Positions 19,320 to 28,771 of a stretch of 63,086 nucleotides of DNA are shown here, in pieces (the first letter of the stretch is position 1; each line of letters begins with the position of its first letter). Below the pieces are notes generated by a model. That model worked only from the letters and a program-made list of their open reading frames with translations. It was not told where the DNA came from and made no database searches. This stretch comes from Planctomycetia bacterium (GTDB lineage Bacteria; Planctomycetota; Planctomycetia; Gemmatales; Gemmataceae): positions 1 to 63,086 of the forward strand of contig SYLG01000136.1 of the NCBI GenBank assembly GCA_005808665.1, given 5' to 3'. The translations under genes were made by a program, and so were the position numbers.

Positions 19320-20764
19320 CTCCTCCCAAAAAGATGTTATCGGGTCAGAATTGTCGGGGTCCTGTTCCTTTCGGGTTCGGTGGCCGTCGCGCCTTCCTTC
19401 AAACCGGCCTGGCGGGATTTGCCACCTTAAGCCTGCCCAATATACTCAAACTGAAATCCCTTTGTCAGGCCCGGTCCCCGGATGCAACGAATGGGGATAA
19501 AAAAGCAGTGATCATGGTTTGGCAACCGGGAGGGATGTCGCACCTTGATTCCTATGATCCAAAACCGGATTCTGGCAGCGAATACCGCGGTCCCTTCAAA
19601 CTGATTGCGACCAAAGTCCCAGGTCTCCAATTCACCGAATTAATGCCAAGGCAGGCGGCCATGGCGGATAAACTTGTCGTGCTGCGATCGATGCGCCAAA
19701 CGGCAGGCGGTCACCCGGCAGGTTCCATGCAGTTGCTTTCCGGGGACCCGGACACCCGTGACAAACCCAAGCCCAAATACCCCGACTGGATGGCTGTTTC
19801 CAATTACCTCCTGGCCCAAAAAGGACCAAGGAATAACCCGCTTCCCGCGTATGTAGGCATCAATCCGCCCACCGAATACAATGGGCCTGCCTACCTTGGT
19901 GATGCCTATTCCCCGTTTATCGTCTCGGGAAATCCGGATTCGCCCAATTTCTCTGTACCCAACATCAGTTTGGCGGACCAGGACGAGGTAAGACGGATGG
20001 GAAGGCGTTCCAGCCTCCGTCAAAAACTGGACACTTTGGAAAGGAGTTTTGACCAGGCCAGGGACCTGGACGCCCTGGATGCTTTTGAAACCCAAGCGAT
20101 GACCCTTTTGACAAATCCAAAAACAAAGGTTGCCTTTGACTTGAACCTGGAACACCCCAGGGTTCGTGATCGTTATGGCAGAAACGCATGGGGCCAACAA
20201 TTGCTCCTGGCAAGGAGGCTCATTGAGGCAGGGGTGGATGTGGTGACCACCAGTCTGAGTGGTCCCCTTTGTGGGCGGGTCCAAAATTGGGACGATCATG
20301 CCGTCAACCAGCATGTCTTTGATGCCATGAAATTCAGGTCAAACGCCTATGATCAGGCTGTCTCTGCCCTCATTTCTGACATCTATGAACGGGGGCTTGA
20401 TAAACGGTTGCTGGTGGTGGTCACGGGGGAATTTGGGCGTACCCCCAAAATCAGCTATGCCGCCAGCACCGGGGCAGGGGATGCCAGTGCCCCTGCTGGG
20501 ACCTCGCAACCGGGGCGTGATCATTGGCCGCGAGGTTTTTCCAACCTGTGGGCAGGGGGCGGCCTGCAAACGGGGCATTTTATTGGGGCCACGGATAAAC
20601 GGGGCGAGGATGCGGTGGAAAGGGTTTGTGGCCCGGGCGATTTTTTGGCTACCATTTACCACCATTTGGGAATCGATTCTGCCCACACCCTGATCAAGGA
20701 TTTTAACGGACGACCTACCCCCATTGTCGATCAGGGCAAACCCATCGTTGGGTTGACAGCCTGA
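19316..20764 (+). CDS. DUF1501 family protein, Tat-exported
   Basis: 482 residues of the DUF1501 family, distantly related to alkaline phosphatase/sulfatase folds. The N-terminus has a twin-arginine signal (GRRAFLQTG, residues about 22-30) before a hydrophobic stretch, so it is exported folded, often with a metal. Conserved stretches include 'WQPGGMSHLDSYDPKP' and 'TGEFGRTPK' with 'GRDHWPRGFS'. It begins with ATGA overlap to the PPC gene. Its usual partner is a DUF1549/DUF1553 protein, as here. Activity is unproven; a hydrolase acting on sulfated or phosphorylated polymers is a reasonable guess. Confidence 0.88.
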   Translation: MTPPKKMLSGQNCRGPVPFGFGGRRAFLQTGLAGFATLSLPNILKLKSLCQARSPDATNGDKKAVIMVWQPGGMSHLDSYDPKPDSGSEYRGPFKLIATKVPGLQFTELMPRQAAMADKLVVLRSMRQTAGGHPAGSMQLLSGDPDTRDKPKPKYPDWMAVSNYLLAQKGPRNNPLPAYVGINPPTEYNGPAYLGDAYSPFIVSGNPDSPNFSVPNISLADQDEVRRMGRRSSLRQKLDTLERSFDQARDLDALDAFETQAMTLLTNPKTKVAFDLNLEHPRVRDRYGRNAWGQQLLLARRLIEAGVDVVTTSLSGPLCGRVQNWDDHAVNQHVFDAMKFRSNAYDQAVSALISDIYERGLDKRLLVVVTGEFGRTPKISYAASTGAGDASAPAGTSQPGRDHWPRGFSNLWAGGGLQTGHFIGATDKRGEDAVERVCGPGDFLATIYHHLGIDSAHTLIKDFNGRPTPIVDQGKPIVGLTA

Positions 20765-20967
20765 TTACATTCTTGATCCATACTGGAAAGCTGGGAATAG
20801 ATATTGGTTGGATCAACCTGAGGAGGGAAAGCAATCGACCAAAGTAAAAAGGCAAAACCATACATCTGATTATGGTGCCCAAAGGGCCCCCACAATCAAT
20901 TTTCCAGAATTCAATCGATCCCAATCAATAAAGTCTTAATGGATTGCTATTTATGAACTTGGGAAAA

Positions 20968-21041
<74 letters not shown>

Positions 21042-21271
21042 CATATCCAAATCATATTCCAAGGCAAGGATTTGTCAACCGTCCTTAACCCATCCCCGGT
21101 GGCGTTGGATGCCTTTGGAAATGGGAAGATGTGACGATTTTTGGGGTGATCCGGATTGTTTCGGAGGTTGGCAAAATCGGTCGGGATTTTTGTCCGCGCA
21201 AAATTTGCATCCTGCCTGCCATGGGCAATGTTTAACCGAACGAAGTTCCCTTACCGTCAGGAGGATGGTTC

Positions 21272-21733
21272 ATGCTTCGACTGCGTGCGATATCTTGTGT
21301 TTTCACAGTTGCTTTGGTTTCGGCAGTTTCTTTTGCCAGTGACCCCATGGTAATCCCGGCGTTTCCGGGAACCTCGCAACCCCAAGTTCAGGCGGTGATC
21401 CCGCCTCCCCCAGCCTCAGCGGCCCCCGCTCAGGCACCCAAAATGGCAGAGCCGATTCCCATTAGCCCAACCATGCAAGGTTATGGTGCCGGGATGATGC
21501 CCCCTCCGCTACCCCCCTATGCTTGGCCCACCTATGCCCCCTACAACAATTTCAGCCGGGTAGGCTATCCTACTGCCTATCCTGCGGAAGCATTCCCCTT
21601 CATCGGGCCTTTCCATCCCTTCCCCAAGGTTCCCCCGGGATGGCGTTCGGTAAAATTGGAATGGGATGATGGTTATTGGTGGTTCAGTAAAACCGCCAAC
21701 AAACACAATTGGTGGAAAGCCCGCTTCTGGTAA
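21272..21733 (+). CDS. Small Pro-rich exported protein with Trp-rich C-terminus
   Basis: 153 residues. The start is supported by AGGAGG ten bases upstream. A signal peptide (to about residue 23) leads into a Pro/Ala-rich linker (PPPPASAAPA, PPPLPPYAWP) and a compact C-terminal block rich in Trp and aromatic residues ('PPGWRSVKLEWDDGYWWF', ending WWKARFW). I recall similar tails in other planctomycete exported proteins, but know no function. Likely a surface or periplasmic structural protein. Confidence 0.65.
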   Translation: MLRLRAISCVFTVALVSAVSFASDPMVIPAFPGTSQPQVQAVIPPPPASAAPAQAPKMAEPIPISPTMQGYGAGMMPPPLPPYAWPTYAPYNNFSRVGYPTAYPAEAFPFIGPFHPFPKVPPGWRSVKLEWDDGYWWFSKTANKHNWWKARFW

Positions 21734-21757
21734 GAGGTGGCGTAGATTCCGAAATGC

Positions 21758-22498
21758 TCAAGCGGGGCCGGTTTTCCGGGTCCGCTTTTGCTTTTGGTTG
21801 CTATGAACCATTTGATGGACCTGATCCATGGTTCCAAGGTCCAGGCAACTTTGGGACCTGATCGCCACACATCGCCAATTTGACCCTCGGAACTCTTTTA
21901 TAATGGAAACGCCAGGAACCCTGTTTGAATAGGCAGGTAGAATAATCTGGTTTTCCCCAAGGAGAAAACAGGGGTCCCGCTGGCCAGCAGTCAGGGAGAG
22001 AACGGGGTGACGATGCCCCAAAACAAGGTTTTTTCCATTGGGGACAAACCGGTCCCCATGAATCACCCACCAATTCCCAAGCCCAAAACCATGTTCATGC
22101 CAAGGTAAACGGGTCCTTTTATCTTTGCCTTTGCGGTCATGGTTACCAGTAGCAATGGCAAGTATCCTTATTTCCCTTTGGTGGAAAAGCTTCAAAAGGC
22201 AGTCCCCCAACGCCTGGTTTCCCCCTCTTTCAAAAACATCCCCACCACAAGCAAGTTTGGAAATACCGTGCCGTTTGAGTGCCCTCCAAAGGGGCAGGAG
22301 GTCCTTTTCCAGAATGGTTTCCAGGTTGGTTTCGTCCGAGGGAGAGGAATCCCCCCGTAAATTTCTTGCCAGGTCAAAGGCCAAATGAAGGTCCGAAACC
22401 AGAGCGGTGGAAGTGGGTAGGTGAATCATCAATCGTTCGGGTAAAAGGAGCCATTCCCTGAAAGGGAATTCGGTCCTGTAAAAGCCCAAATCAGACAT
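21758..22498 (-). CDS. Calcineurin-like metallophosphoesterase (PdeM-like)
   Basis: 246 residues. The five metallophosphoesterase motifs are in order: Asp36-x-His38 (SDLHLA), Asp87 (GGDVF), GNHD (Asn119, His120), His147 (VIHGD) and GHRHP (His162, His164). The late motif spacing and 'LPAYSNRVPG' resemble the small PdeM/YkuE-like group that in many bacteria accompanies DNA ligase and a helicase. Here the gene follows priA on the same strand, about 70 bases after it, which also hints at DNA metabolism. A binuclear-metal phosphodiesterase is secure; the substrate is not known. Confidence 0.82.
   Translation of the reverse strand: MSDLGFYRTEFPFREWLLLPERLMIHLPTSTALVSDLHLAFDLARNLRGDSSPSDETNLETILEKDLLPLWRALKRHGISKLACGGDVFERGGNQALGDCLLKLFHQREIRILAIATGNHDRKGKDKRTRLPWHEHGFGLGNWWVIHGDRFVPNGKNLVLGHRHPVLSLTAGQRDPCFLLGENQIILPAYSNRVPGVSIIKEFRGSNWRCVAIRSQSCLDLGTMDQVHQMVHSNQKQKRTRKTGPA
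21760..21787. terminator. Bidirectional hairpin terminator
   Basis: AAGCGGGGCCGG (21760-21771) pairs with CCGGGTCCGCTT (21776-21787) over a TTTT loop, with one mismatch and one wobble, and is followed on the plus strand by TTTGCTTTT. It ends the Pro-rich protein gene (stop at 21733) and overlaps the last codons of the opposing metallophosphoesterase. Confidence 0.55.
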
Positions 22499-22568
22499 TC
22501 CCCAAAAGCCTCAAAAAAGGGATTGTTTGCATGACACCATGGTCATTCCAAAATCGGATGAAATCGTT

Positions 22569-24860
22569 TTACAGAATGCTTTGTGGATCAACATCAATGA
22601 CCATTTCCAATCGCCCTGTAGGCGGTTTGACCATTCCCAGACGCCTAAGGATCCTATGCAGGAGATTTGGGGAATCCGATTGAAACTGGATATGGTGGCG
22701 GAAATGATTTTCAATCCGGGCGATAGGTGCCGGGGCTGGCCCCAAAACCCGGAAAGCGGATTTGTCGGTTTGGGCTTCCTGGACATGGGCATTTCGGGCC
22801 ATGCGCCCGATTTGGTCGGCAAAATCGACCGCCTCCTGGTCAACAAGGCCCCGAACCACAATGCGTGCCATCCTTTGAAAAGGCGGATACCCCAAAAGTT
22901 TTCTGTGCTCGAGTTCATATTTGGAAAATCCCAAAAAATCGTGTTTGGAGGCCAGCAGGATGGAGGGGTGTTCCGGTTGATAGGTTTGCACCAGGACCCT
23001 TCCATTTTTCTCCTTTCTTCCTGCCCTCCCGGCTACCTGGGCCAGCAATTGGAAGGTTCTTTCACCTGCCCGAAAATCCGGCTGTTGCAAGCCAATGTCC
23101 GCATGGATGACTCCCACCAGTTGGACATTGGGAAAATCAAGCCCTTTGGCTATCATTTGGGTCCCCACAAGAATGTCAATCATTCCCTTTCTAAAGGCAT
23201 CCTGAATCAATTGGCTGGTTCCCGGTTTGCGAACGGTATCACTGTCCATGCGCCGAATCACCCGGCCGGGAAATTTGGCGGTCAACTCTTCGACAAGCCG
23301 TTCGGTGCCAATCCCGCGGAAAATCAGGGTTTCCGTGCCACATTTTTCGCATTTGATTTCGTAATTATGGCTAAAGGCACAATGGTGGCAGCGGAGCTTG
23401 TTTTCCCCACGATGGTAGGTCATGGGGACATCACAAAATTGGCAATGAATCACCTTGCCACATTTGGGACAAAGGACCTGGGGTGCCCATCCGCGGCGAT
23501 TGAGGAGCAGTAAAACCTGACCATTCGCTTTGAGGGCTTCCTGAATCCCAAAGGCCAAGGGTTGGGAAATGGCTCTTGTTTCGCCTTTGGGTGCGGGCTG
23601 GTATCTGAGATCAATAAGATCTACCTTGGGCATAGGTAGATTTAAAACCCTTCGGGTCATTTCCATTAGTTGATAGTGACCTTTTTGGGCATTGTTCCAC
23701 GATTCCAGGGAGGGAGTCGCCGATCCAAGAATGACAGGGATGTCAAGCATCCTGGCACGCATCACGGCGACATCCCGGGCATGATAGCGTGGCGTGTTTT
23801 CCTGTTTGAACGAACCCTCATGCTCCTCATCCACAATAATGAGGCCCAGTTTGCGGGCCGGAGCAAAAATGGCACTCCGGGCTCCCACCGCCACTCCGGC
23901 CTCACCCGATGCTACCCTGCGCCAATAGCGACCTCTTTCGGCGGGGGATAAATTGCTATGGAGCACCGCGGTTTCCCCACATCTCCCTTGAAATCGGGCT
24001 ACCGTTTGGGGAGTGAGGCTGATTTCCGGGACAAGGACCAATGCCTGGAGTCCCCTGGCAAGGATGTCCTGGATGGCCTGGAGGTAAACTTCCGTTTTTC
24101 CGCTGCCCGTGACCCCCCGGAGGAGTATCGGCTTGAAACCGCCCTGGTTGATAAGGACCAGGATTTGCCTGAAAACCGACTGCTGGTCCTCGGTTAGTTG
24201 GGGTGGTTGGGTATCCAATGGTTCAATGGGTCTGTTTCCGGCTTCTTGCCGTTTTAATACCAACCCCCGTTTTACCAACGAATCCACCGGACTGCTCCCC
24301 ACGGAGGACCTTGCCAGTAACTCCTTTAGGGAAAGGGGTTCGGTCGCTTGCCTAAGTACCTCGCGGATCTTGATTTGGGCAGAAGTCAGCTTTTGGTTTT
24401 CGGTATAGAGGCCATCCAAGGCTTCGTATACCCAAGTTCCCCGGGGAACACTATTATTCGCGGCTCCTGTGGGAATCACGGAGGCAAGGACCTGCCCCCA
24501 TGAACAAAGGTAATATTCCGCCATCCATTCCGTAAGCCGCAAAAGGTGGTCATCAATGAGGGGTTCCAGGTCAATGATCCGGATAATTTTTCGATAATCC
24601 CGATCTGTAACCTCTGTTTTTAAGCCAACAAGGAATCCAACCTCCTCGTTTTTCCGGCCAAGGGGAGCCGCCACCCGTTGACCGATCCGGACATTTTTTT
24701 CCAGTTCTTTGGGAACGATATAGGTCAACGGTCCGTTAAGGGATCCCTCAAAAGAGCGGTCAAAGGCTACCTCGGCAAAAAGGCCATCGTGTTTGGCAGG
24801 TTTCTCCTCGGGGCCAAACAGGGATTCCTGGGTTCCATGGTTGGGAACGGACCTGCTCAT
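22569..24860 (-). CDS. priA: Primosomal replication protein N' (PriA helicase)
   Basis: 763 residues, the normal length for PriA. An N-terminal 3'-DNA-binding domain (about 25-125) is followed by a superfamily 2 helicase core: Walker A GVTGSGKT (249-256), DEEH (344-347), and 'LGSATPS'. Eight zinc-binding cysteines lie at about 464, 467, 473, 476, 491, 494, 504 and 507, interrupting the helicase lobes as is diagnostic for PriA. It restarts stalled replication forks by loading the replicative helicase. The ATG at 24860 overlaps the stop of the DUF3501 gene by four bases. Confidence 0.97.
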   Translation of the reverse strand: MSRSVPNHGTQESLFGPEEKPAKHDGLFAEVAFDRSFEGSLNGPLTYIVPKELEKNVRIGQRVAAPLGRKNEEVGFLVGLKTEVTDRDYRKIIRIIDLEPLIDDHLLRLTEWMAEYYLCSWGQVLASVIPTGAANNSVPRGTWVYEALDGLYTENQKLTSAQIKIREVLRQATEPLSLKELLARSSVGSSPVDSLVKRGLVLKRQEAGNRPIEPLDTQPPQLTEDQQSVFRQILVLINQGGFKPILLRGVTGSGKTEVYLQAIQDILARGLQALVLVPEISLTPQTVARFQGRCGETAVLHSNLSPAERGRYWRRVASGEAGVAVGARSAIFAPARKLGLIIVDEEHEGSFKQENTPRYHARDVAVMRARMLDIPVILGSATPSLESWNNAQKGHYQLMEMTRRVLNLPMPKVDLIDLRYQPAPKGETRAISQPLAFGIQEALKANGQVLLLLNRRGWAPQVLCPKCGKVIHCQFCDVPMTYHRGENKLRCHHCAFSHNYEIKCEKCGTETLIFRGIGTERLVEELTAKFPGRVIRRMDSDTVRKPGTSQLIQDAFRKGMIDILVGTQMIAKGLDFPNVQLVGVIHADIGLQQPDFRAGERTFQLLAQVAGRAGRKEKNGRVLVQTYQPEHPSILLASKHDFLGFSKYELEHRKLLGYPPFQRMARIVVRGLVDQEAVDFADQIGRMARNAHVQEAQTDKSAFRVLGPAPAPIARIENHFRHHIQFQSDSPNLLHRILRRLGMVKPPTGRLEMVIDVDPQSIL

Positions 24861-25465
24861 TTGGGGGGACTTTTTTGCTCAGGGTTGGTTGACTCCCAAT
24901 CACCAAGGAGGCTTCGCCTTACCTTCAAGGGGAGGGGCTCGCTGGTTTCCCGATTTCCCTGGTGGCTGAACCGAAATTGGACCGTCAGGTTGGTTTGTTG
25001 GAAAAAAGACCGTTCCGCTTCCCCCATGGTCCACCGGAACCGGATTCCCCGATCCCAACCCGAGGTCAGGTGGTTTCCCCGAAGGAAATCGGCTTTTATG
25101 GAAACGATTGGCCTGGTGGCAAATTCCAGGGCAATCTCCTCGGGCCATGGGTCGGCTTCCGGGGACAGGGACGGTTGATTGACCGGGCCAAGGTGGGCTT
25201 CCATCTCCCCCCCAAGGCAAATCATCCGGTTGATGATCTCCAGTTCCAGCAAGGAGTCTTTTTGCGGGAACAATTTTCCCACCCAAATGATTTCCTGCAT
25301 GCGAAACCAAAGGGTTTGCCGATTGTCAAAAACCAATTCCATTCCCGAGGGGAAACAAAGGGTGCGCTCTGTTTTGATGTAATCCATAAGGCGCCGCCTG
25401 GTCACCGTCCGGACCAATTCATAATCGGGCCATGAGAAAAAATCCTCGGGCCGGAGGGGATTCAT
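24857..25465 (-). CDS. DUF3501 family protein
   Basis: 202 residues from the ATG at 25465, whose A is the last base of the upstream TAA stop; an in-frame start at 25549 would overlap the transporter gene far more. The opening 'MNPLRPEDFFSWPDYE' and 'LVFDNRQTLWFRMQEIIWV' match the DUF3501 family, usually found beside iron-sulfur (GlpC/HdrD-like) proteins or rubrerythrin. No such partner is here; instead it is coupled to a transporter upstream and to priA downstream. Function unknown; no metal motif is evident. Confidence 0.8.
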   Translation of the reverse strand: MNPLRPEDFFSWPDYELVRTVTRRRLMDYIKTERTLCFPSGMELVFDNRQTLWFRMQEIIWVGKLFPQKDSLLELEIINRMICLGGEMEAHLGPVNQPSLSPEADPWPEEIALEFATRPIVSIKADFLRGNHLTSGWDRGIRFRWTMGEAERSFFQQTNLTVQFRFSHQGNRETSEPLPLKVRRSLLGDWESTNPEQKSPPK

Positions 25466-26931
25466 TATGGTTTTTCCTTGGCCTTTATTGGGGAAATGCT
25501 TTCCAGGCCAGAACCGGGGACAGGGTTTTCGGGACGAATGAACATCCAAATGAAGGAGGAAAGGATATAAACCCCTGCAAACATCATGATATTCAGTTGA
25601 TAACCATCATAAAATGCACTCCTTAGGTCCTCCCTTGCCAATTGGGACAGGTCAAGCCCTTGGGAGGCAGCATAGGCTTCCTTGCTGTGGGTCAGAATTG
25701 CCCCGGTTAGGTAGGTCACAATCGCTCCACCCAAATTGCCAATCATATTCATGGTTCCTGCAACGATGGCAGAAATTTTCCCGCCTACATCCTGGACCGT
25801 AGCCCAGGTGGGAGCCATGGTCAAGTCGTTAAAGAAACCGGTAAGGGCGATAAACAGGGCAAAACCAACCACGCTGTGGTTCTGAAGGGACCAAAGGCAG
25901 CCTAAATAACTTATACCGGCCAGGAATGACCCCAGAACCCCGGGGATACATCGAGCGGCCGTTTTGCCATTCCACCGACGAACCATCCTGTCTGTGAACC
26001 ACCCTCCCAGGTAACAACCCACCGCGCCCAGTAAAAGCGGGCCACCCTTGAAAAGGGCTCCCAGCCAATCTCCGGAGGGGACCTCAAAATGATCCGACAT
26101 GATGGAAGGCAGGTAGTTCAAATTGAAATACCAACCAAAGTTTTGACAAAAATACATCGCACAAAGAAGGATTGTGTTGGGGTGGTAGAGCATCCGGAGC
26201 AGGTTTTTGTCGAGTTTGGCATGCCCGGTATCCCCGGTCCTTCCTTTATCGATGTAGTCCAATTCGGCGCGGGTTATGTGGGGATCTTCCGAGGGATGAT
26301 TGCGGAATGTCCTTGAGAAAAAAAAGCACCAAACCACTCCCAGGAGGCCGAATCCGAGAAAAACAATGCGCCAGTCGATTCCTGCTTTGGTAACAAAAAT
26401 GAGCCAAAGGAAAGGAGTGAGCCCTCCCATGATTCGGGCAGAGGTCCAAACCAGACCTTGGGCCCAACCCCGTTCCGCCAGAGGCAACCAATTGAAAAGT
26501 GCCCGGGTTATGTTGGGATAAGCACCCGCTTCACCAATTCCAAACAGGAAGCGGATTACCACAAGCACCCCGAAATTGACCAAAGTCACCCCAGCCACGG
26601 CGTACCCAACCAGGGCAGTCAAACCGGTAAAAAAGGACCACCAAAGGACAATGCGGATGAGGGTGAGCCTGGGACCAAAAAGGTCCCCCAGCATTCCCGT
26701 GGGTATTTCAAAAAGGGCATAGGCCAAATTGAAGGCGGTAAGGGCCAATTTCAAATCGTCAATGGAGTTTAAGCCCAAGGCGGCTTGAATTTGCCGGGAG
26801 GCATTCGGAAACGCCGCACGATCCAGGTAGGTGATCATGGAAAGGATGCACACCATCAGTAACACCATGTGGCGTTGGCCGAATTTCGGCAGGGTGGTGG
26901 ATGCTTTGTAATCAACGGTGGTGGCTGCCAT
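25465..26931 (-). CDS. MFS transporter, anion:cation symporter family
   Basis: About 488 residues with some 12 transmembrane segments and the family signature after helix 2 ('GDLFGPRLTL'). It resembles hexuronate/sugar-acid carriers of the ACS family and is a paralogue of the carrier at 7831-9135. The start is uncertain: the ATG at 26931 has a weak GGAA site, and an ATG at 26979 would add 16 residues without a ribosome site. It is the first gene of a four-gene minus-strand run ending with the metallophosphoesterase and lies back to back with a Gfo/Idh/MocA oxidoreductase. Inner membrane; substrate unknown. Confidence 0.83.
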   Translation of the reverse strand: MAATTVDYKASTTLPKFGQRHMVLLMVCILSMITYLDRAAFPNASRQIQAALGLNSIDDLKLALTAFNLAYALFEIPTGMLGDLFGPRLTLIRIVLWWSFFTGLTALVGYAVAGVTLVNFGVLVVIRFLFGIGEAGAYPNITRALFNWLPLAERGWAQGLVWTSARIMGGLTPFLWLIFVTKAGIDWRIVFLGFGLLGVVWCFFFSRTFRNHPSEDPHITRAELDYIDKGRTGDTGHAKLDKNLLRMLYHPNTILLCAMYFCQNFGWYFNLNYLPSIMSDHFEVPSGDWLGALFKGGPLLLGAVGCYLGGWFTDRMVRRWNGKTAARCIPGVLGSFLAGISYLGCLWSLQNHSVVGFALFIALTGFFNDLTMAPTWATVQDVGGKISAIVAGTMNMIGNLGGAIVTYLTGAILTHSKEAYAASQGLDLSQLAREDLRSAFYDGYQLNIMMFAGVYILSSFIWMFIRPENPVPGSGLESISPIKAKEKP

Positions 26932-26995
26932 GAAATGTTCCGGCGGGAATGGGGTGGAGGGGAATAACCGAGGAGCCATTGGTCACAAAGGTCAT

Positions 26996-27021
26996 TTGAT
27001 GGTTGGATCACCAACTATCAA
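26996..27021. promoter_or_regulatory. Near-perfect palindrome in a divergent promoter region
   Basis: TTGATGGTTGG (26996-27006) and CCAACTATCAA (27011-27021) form an 11-bp inverted repeat with one G-T exchange around ATCA. It lies between the divergent MFS transporter and Gfo/Idh/MocA genes, 65 bases from the transporter start. Size and symmetry suit an operator for a dimeric regulator, but no regulator gene is adjacent and an RNA hairpin is equally possible. Confidence 0.4.
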
Positions 27022-27231
27022 GCATAATTTGGCCATTCGGTGACGACAGGTCCATTTGGAATCGTTTTTTTGGGGTGGGAAGGACACCAAAAGAGTTGGA
27101 CCGAATCCATTCCCAGTTTAAAAAGTAGAAATGTGCAAAATTTGATTCAAAAAGGTCCTTTCCCTTTGCCATAAAACCTGCTTTAATGGCATGGAACCCT
27201 ATCCTTTCGTTTCTTTCCAGGAGTTGCTTCC

Positions 27232-28683
27232 ATGCGTAACCAAACCGTGCTCTCACGCCGTGAATGGCTGGAAAACTCCATGTTTGCGGCGGCAGCCGCC
27301 TCGGCCCTTCCCGCCAATTTTACCTGGGCCAGGGAATCGAATGCCCCTTCGGAAATCCTGAGGGTGGCGGTTATTGGGGTCAATGGCCAGGGGGGATCCC
27401 ACCTGAGTTCGCTTGCCAAACGACCCGGGTGTGAAGTGGTGGCCATTTGTGATGTTGACACGGAGGTTGGCCAAAAAAAGGGGGTGGACCGAATCGCCAA
27501 GGAAACAGGGAAATCCCCAAAGTTTTATCAGGACATCAGGAAGCTCCTTGAAGACAAGGAGGTGGATGCTGTTTCCATTGCTGTCCCCAACCATTGGCAC
27601 GCCTTGGCAGCGACCTGGGCCATGGAAGCGGGCAAGGATGTCTATGTTGAAAAACCGGTAAGCCACAATGTCAGGGAAGGCCGCATTTTGGTCGAAACCG
27701 CCAGGCGGACAGGGCGAATTTGCCAAACCGGAACCCAATGCAGATCCCAAAAGGGAACTATTGATGCCATCCAATGGATTCATGAGGGAAAAATCGGCGA
27801 GGTGAAATTGGCCAGGGGGCTATGTTATAAACCACGGGGAAGCATCGGCGCCCGGGGATCGTATCAACCCCCAAAGTCGGTCGATTACGATCTTTGGTGC
27901 GGCCCCGCGCCCAAGGATCCCTTAACCCGCCAAAGGCTTCACTATGACTGGCATTGGGTTTGGCCAACGGGAAACGGGGACTTGGGCAATCAGGGTATTC
28001 ACCAAATGGATATTGCCCGTTGGGGCCTTAATGTTAACGACATCGGCAAAAGGGTCTTTGGTTTTGGAGGCAGGGTAGGGTATGTGGATGCTGCGGACAC
28101 CCCAAACACCGAGGTCTGTGTCCATGATTACGGCAACAAAACGCTCCTTTTCGAAGTGCGCGGTTTGAAAACGGGCGACCTCAAGGGGGCCAAGGTTGGA
28201 GTCATTTTTGAAGGCACCGAATGGTATGTTGTCCTGACCAGCTACACCTCGGGCTCGGCATTCGACACAAACGGCAAAAAGGTAATGTCCTTCAATGGGG
28301 GTGGGGATCATCACGGAAATTGGATCAAGGCCGTTCGGAGCCGCAAAAAAGAAGACCTCAATGCCGATATTCTTGAGGGGCACCTTTCCAGTGCCCTTTG
28401 TCATCTCGGCAATATCTCCGTCCGTCTTGGTGAACAGGTGGAGGTTGGTCAAATCGCTTCCCGCCTGGATCAGTTGCCCGCCTCAGAAGCAACCAGGGAA
28501 ACTTTGGCCCGGGTTCTCAATCACCTTGGCGAGAATAAGCTGGGCAAGGATACCATGCTTTCGCTCGGTAAAAACCTGGCGATTGATCCCGTTAAGGAAG
28601 TCTTTACAGGGGAGGGGGCTGCCGAAGCCAATCCCTACCTCTTCCGGGAGTACCGCAAGGGATTTGAGATCCTTAAAGGTTAA
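27232..28683 (+). CDS. Gfo/Idh/MocA oxidoreductase, Tat-exported
   Basis: 483 residues. A twin-arginine-like signal (SRREWLENS, residues 8-16) and hydrophobic segment precede a Rossmann fold ('VIGVNGQGG', about 49-57) with 'VEKPVSHN' near residue 140, the lysine motif of NAD(P)-dependent sugar oxidoreductases, and a C-terminal alpha/beta dimer domain. Planctomycete genomes carry many such exported members, probably loading cofactor before export. The start has CAGGAG nine bases upstream. Substrate likely a sugar or derivative. It is followed 88 bases later by the DUF485/symporter pair on the same strand. Confidence 0.87.
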   Translation: MRNQTVLSRREWLENSMFAAAAASALPANFTWARESNAPSEILRVAVIGVNGQGGSHLSSLAKRPGCEVVAICDVDTEVGQKKGVDRIAKETGKSPKFYQDIRKLLEDKEVDAVSIAVPNHWHALAATWAMEAGKDVYVEKPVSHNVREGRILVETARRTGRICQTGTQCRSQKGTIDAIQWIHEGKIGEVKLARGLCYKPRGSIGARGSYQPPKSVDYDLWCGPAPKDPLTRQRLHYDWHWVWPTGNGDLGNQGIHQMDIARWGLNVNDIGKRVFGFGGRVGYVDAADTPNTEVCVHDYGNKTLLFEVRGLKTGDLKGAKVGVIFEGTEWYVVLTSYTSGSAFDTNGKKVMSFNGGGDHHGNWIKAVRSRKKEDLNADILEGHLSSALCHLGNISVRLGEQVEVGQIASRLDQLPASEATRETLARVLNHLGENKLGKDTMLSLGKNLAIDPVKEVFTGEGAAEANPYLFREYRKGFEILKG

Positions 28684-28771
28684 TTGATTCTCCTGAAACG
28701 ATTCATTCAACAGGTTGCCAAAGTCCCTCGTTTCGACGAAGGACTTTCTTTTTTTTGAGGAAGCTCCTTTC

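Noticed and set aside
22527-23513. Long plus-strand open frame of 328 codons
   Set aside because: It lies antisense inside priA, has no recognisable motif, and the priA helicase and zinc motifs on the other strand are complete.
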